From contig NZ_JAUCES010000005.1 of the NCBI RefSeq assembly GCF_030348825.1, positions 2,790,001 to 2,854,000 on the forward strand: a stretch of DNA of 64,000 bases, written 5' to 3'. Source of the DNA: Fictibacillus sp. b24. GTDB taxonomy: Bacteria; Bacillota; Bacilli; Bacillales; Fictibacillaceae. The translations under genes were made by a program, and so were the position numbers. The notes under the pieces were generated by a model. That model did not search any database, had not been told where the DNA came from, and saw only the letters and a program-made list of their open reading frames with translations. This document shows, piece by piece, positions 61,834-64,000 of the stretch (within the stretch, counting starts at the first letter, position 1; every line of letters starts with the position of its first letter).

Positions 61834-63288
61834 ATGAGAAAACAAATCATGACCGCTTTATTGCTCGTGACCGTTCTTGCTGCGATGGAAGGAACGATTG
61901 TGAGTACGGCCGTTCCACGAATTACGAGTGATTTGTCTGGCATCGAGCTCGTGAGCTGGGTGTATGCGGTCTATATGTTAGCCACTGCCGTTTCCACTCC
62001 AATCTACGGAAAGCTCGCTGACTTGTTTGGCCGGAAAAAAGTAATTCTTGCCGGCATTATTTTATTTTTAGTGGGATCCGCTCTTTGCGGAATTGCGATG
62101 TCGATGGAGCAGCTTATCTTCTATCGTGCGATTCAAGGTCTCGGAGCTGGTGCTGTTATGCCGATTACGATGACCATTATCGGGGATCTATATTCTGAAG
62201 CGAAAGATCGAGCAAAAGCACAAGGCTGGATTTCTGCCGTTTGGGGCGTTGCCGGTGTGCTCGGACCGTTAGCAGGTGGGTTCCTCGTTGATACGTTGTC
62301 GTGGCGTTATATCTTTTTCTTAAATATTCCGTTCGGACTTGTGGCCTTCTTCATGCTGGCTGCAAATTATAAAGAGAATCTTTCAAAAGGAAAACCGTAC
62401 ATTGACTATTGGGGAGCTGTCACCTTTTCGCTTGCGACGATTGCCTTTTTGTACGCGCTGTTAACAGGCAGTCAGACACAAGAATGGGGTAACCCCATGA
62501 TTATCGGGCTTTTCGTTATTGCGGCCCTCTTTTATGTTGGGTTTGTCTTTATCGAGAAAAAATCACCCGAGCCGCTTATTCCGCTTAACCTTTTTTCAAA
62601 TAAAAGTGTTTTGATCGTGAATTCTTTAACGCTCATTTCTGGCGCAGTTGTTATATGTATCACCATTTACTTGCCAATCTGGAGTCAAGGGGTGATGGGT
62701 AAAACAGCAACACAAGCAGGGTTCGTGCTGATGCCGCTTCCTGTTATGTGGACGCTAGGTTCACTCGTTGCTGGAAATCTTGTCGGTCGCTTGAGAGATA
62801 ATTGGATTATTACGCTTGGCATTAGTGTAGTAAGTGCCGCTTCACTCATTTTCTACTTACTAGATGCACATTCACCAACGTTCTTGATCTATGTGGCTTC
62901 AGGCGTTTTAGGACTTGGAATGGGGCTCATCACTCCAATCTACATGTTAATCATTCAAGCTTCTGTTCCGTCCAATAAACGAGGAGTGGCTGTAGCTTCC
63001 AACACGTTCACGAACACGTTCAGTCAGACGCTCGGATCAGCGGTTTTTGGAACCATCTTTAACTTGATCACCCTTTCAAGAGCTGAAAAAGCAGGGCAAG
63101 ACCTTGATCTGAATGCTTCTTTTGAGCATGGAGGTGAACTGCCGACCGGCCAATTAGCGCAGCTCCAAGAAATCGTCGCGTCAGGAGTACATGCCATTTA
63201 CGGAGTGATGCTCGTGCTCACGGTTATCGGAATCGGCGTCTCTTTCCTTCTTATCAAACATCGTGAACAAACAATAGAAAAAACTTAA
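61834..63288 (+). CDS. MFS multidrug transporter (DHA2, 14 TM)
   Basis: The protein is 484 residues from the ATG at 61834 (GAGGAGG upstream). It has 14 membrane helices; visible are the DHA2 motifs with MEGTIVSTAVPRITSDLSG, GKLADLFGRKKV (loop 2-3) and WGVAGVLGPLAGGFLVD (motif C of exporters). It resembles B. subtilis Mdr/QacA-type pumps. A MarR gene follows after a terminator and may control it. Confidence 0.93.
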   Translation: MRKQIMTALLLVTVLAAMEGTIVSTAVPRITSDLSGIELVSWVYAVYMLATAVSTPIYGKLADLFGRKKVILAGIILFLVGSALCGIAMSMEQLIFYRAIQGLGAGAVMPITMTIIGDLYSEAKDRAKAQGWISAVWGVAGVLGPLAGGFLVDTLSWRYIFFLNIPFGLVAFFMLAANYKENLSKGKPYIDYWGAVTFSLATIAFLYALLTGSQTQEWGNPMIIGLFVIAALFYVGFVFIEKKSPEPLIPLNLFSNKSVLIVNSLTLISGAVVICITIYLPIWSQGVMGKTATQAGFVLMPLPVMWTLGSLVAGNLVGRLRDNWIITLGISVVSAASLIFYLLDAHSPTFLIYVASGVLGLGMGLITPIYMLIIQASVPSNKRGVAVASNTFTNTFSQTLGSAVFGTIFNLITLSRAEKAGQDLDLNASFEHGGELPTGQLAQLQEIVASGVHAIYGVMLVLTVIGIGVSFLLIKHREQTIEKT

Positions 63289-63292
63289 AACT

Positions 63293-63325
63293 AAAAGAGT
63301 GCTCTTTGTTACAGAGCACTCTTTT
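63293..63325 (+). terminator. Terminator of the MFS gene
   Basis: AAAAGAGTGCTCT / AGAGCACTCTTTT, perfect 13-bp stem, then TT. Confidence 0.9.
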
Positions 63326-63428
63326 TTATCGTTTACTTGATAAACCTTTTACAAAAATTATACATAGTGATATATTTTCCCTATACATTTATTAAAAAGC
63401 AACAACATACGCAGGAGACAAGACGAAG

Positions 63429-63842
63429 ATGAGTAATAATGAAAAGTTTGATATCATACCACTGTTAACTTATATAAAGAATGTAAAACAAACATTTTTA
63501 GATAATGAAAAGCTTAATTGTCAGCAAATAGAAGTTTTATTATATTTGTTAGACAACGAGAAGTTAACGATTACAAAATTAGCCGACAAGTTAAATATTA
63601 GTCCTGCCTCAACCTCTACAATAATTGAACGGCTTGTTAAAACGGAATTAGTTGGTCGTGCTTATACAGAACGAGATCGAAGAAAAGTTTACGTATCTTT
63701 AACCGAAAAAGGTCTACATGAAACCCATCGGTTGGTTGCTAAAAAAGATGAGATACTTATTTCTTCCCTTTCTCCTCTTACAGAAAAAGAGAAGTTTGAA
63801 CTTACCAAAATCAACGTCTTATTTAAGAAATTGAACAGCTAG
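63429..63842 (+). CDS. MarR-family transcriptional regulator
   Basis: The 137-residue winged-helix protein has LTITKLADKLNISPASTSTI (recognition helix) and the wing with ERDRRKVYVSLTEKG, typical of MarR. It lacks a visible Cys for redox sensing. It lies next to the MFS pump but has its own transcript start, as a terminator separates them. Confidence 0.9.
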   Translation: MSNNEKFDIIPLLTYIKNVKQTFLDNEKLNCQQIEVLLYLLDNEKLTITKLADKLNISPASTSTIIERLVKTELVGRAYTERDRRKVYVSLTEKGLHETHRLVAKKDEILISSLSPLTEKEKFELTKINVLFKKLNS

Positions 63843-63846
63843 ATTT

Positions 63847-64000
63847 TTAGACCAGCATCATCAAAACGGAATAACATGCTAAACCTGTGCAAAACGCGAG
63901 AAAACTGCTTTCCTGATCCTCAGGCAGCTCTTCTTTTAAAACGTTAAGTATGATTCCTCCCGCAAGAAGAGCAACAAGCACTGATAGAATCAGCTCATGA
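63847..64000 (-). CDS. Membrane protein, C-terminal part (cut by window edge)
   Basis: The last 50 codons of a minus-strand gene enter from the right edge: LSVLVALLAGGIILNVLKEE, then LPEDQESSFLAFCTGLACYS and a hydrophobic end. The GGIILNVLKEELP pattern recalls ZIP-like bacillary membrane proteins, but too little is seen for a family call. It is convergent with the MarR gene; no terminator lies between. Confidence 0.6.
   Translation of the reverse strand, partial: HELILSVLVALLAGGIILNVLKEELPEDQESSFLAFCTGLACYSVLMMLV

Overview
The window looks like chromosomal DNA of a low-GC, Gram-positive endospore-forming Bacillaceae. The reasons are strong AGGAGG-type ribosome binding sites with many TTG/GTG starts, a spo0M homologue, a lipoteichoic acid synthase paralogue, two ECF sigma operons, secreted subtilases with I9 propeptides, and many small lipoproteins and membrane proteins. 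A Bacillus or Fictibacillus-like genus is an inference, not a proof. There are no rRNA, tRNA, prophage, insertion sequence or CRISPR features. Most genes are single units separated by hairpin terminators.

Layout. 1-1.6 kb: a two-component system, with the kinase cut by the window edge. 2.3-3.1 kb: a FrnE/DsbA-like oxidoreductase whose first active-site Cys codon is UGA, followed by a SECIS-like hairpin; it is a candidate selenoprotein. 3.2-9.2 kb: spo0M, an esterase, small unknown proteins and a DUF218 protein. 9.3-12.3 kb: Nudix, NAT-like and phosphatase enzymes, then pheA. 12.4-15.6 kb: an ECF sigma/anti-sigma pair with its own ECF promoter, and a subtilase. 15.8-20.3 kb: acetyltransferase, an orphan Imm63 immunity protein, a LysR/EamA pair and small membrane proteins. 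20.8-24.5 kb: LTA synthase and SelO (YdiU). 24.7-33.9 kb: a CPBP protease, acetyltransferases, lipoproteins, the immunity-like proteins SunI/YnzG and SMI1/KNR4, and a duplicated small membrane protein of which one copy is dead. 34-36.5 kb: an aldehyde dehydrogenase under a palindromic operator, and a FusB-type EF-G-binding protein behind a leader-peptide RNA. 36.6-42.5 kb: an ECF sigma/membrane protein/ABC transporter operon, then an ArsR/MFS operon with a matching operator. 42.5-46.8 kb: VOC, GyrI-like, MEDS and nucleotidyltransferase genes. 46.8-50.9 kb: a 1346-residue subtilase ending in a dockerin. 51-64 kb: a pentapeptide-repeat protein, a VOC/HxlR divergent pair, DUF2785, Nudix, nucleosidase, acetyltransferase, a 14-TM MFS pump and a MarR regulator.

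How it fits together. Much of the window is stress and toxic-compound defence: regulator/transporter pairs (LysR/EamA, ArsR/MFS, MFS near MarR), a regulator/VOC enzyme pair (HxlR/VOC), ribosome protection (FusB-like), a Qnr-like pentapeptide protein, an aminoglycoside nucleotidyltransferase-like protein, detoxifying enzymes and two envelope-stress sigma operons. Two kinds of unexplained noncoding sequence stand out. Four intergenic arrays of different short direct repeats all share a period of 21 bp. A diverged dispersed element of about 130 bp occurs twice.
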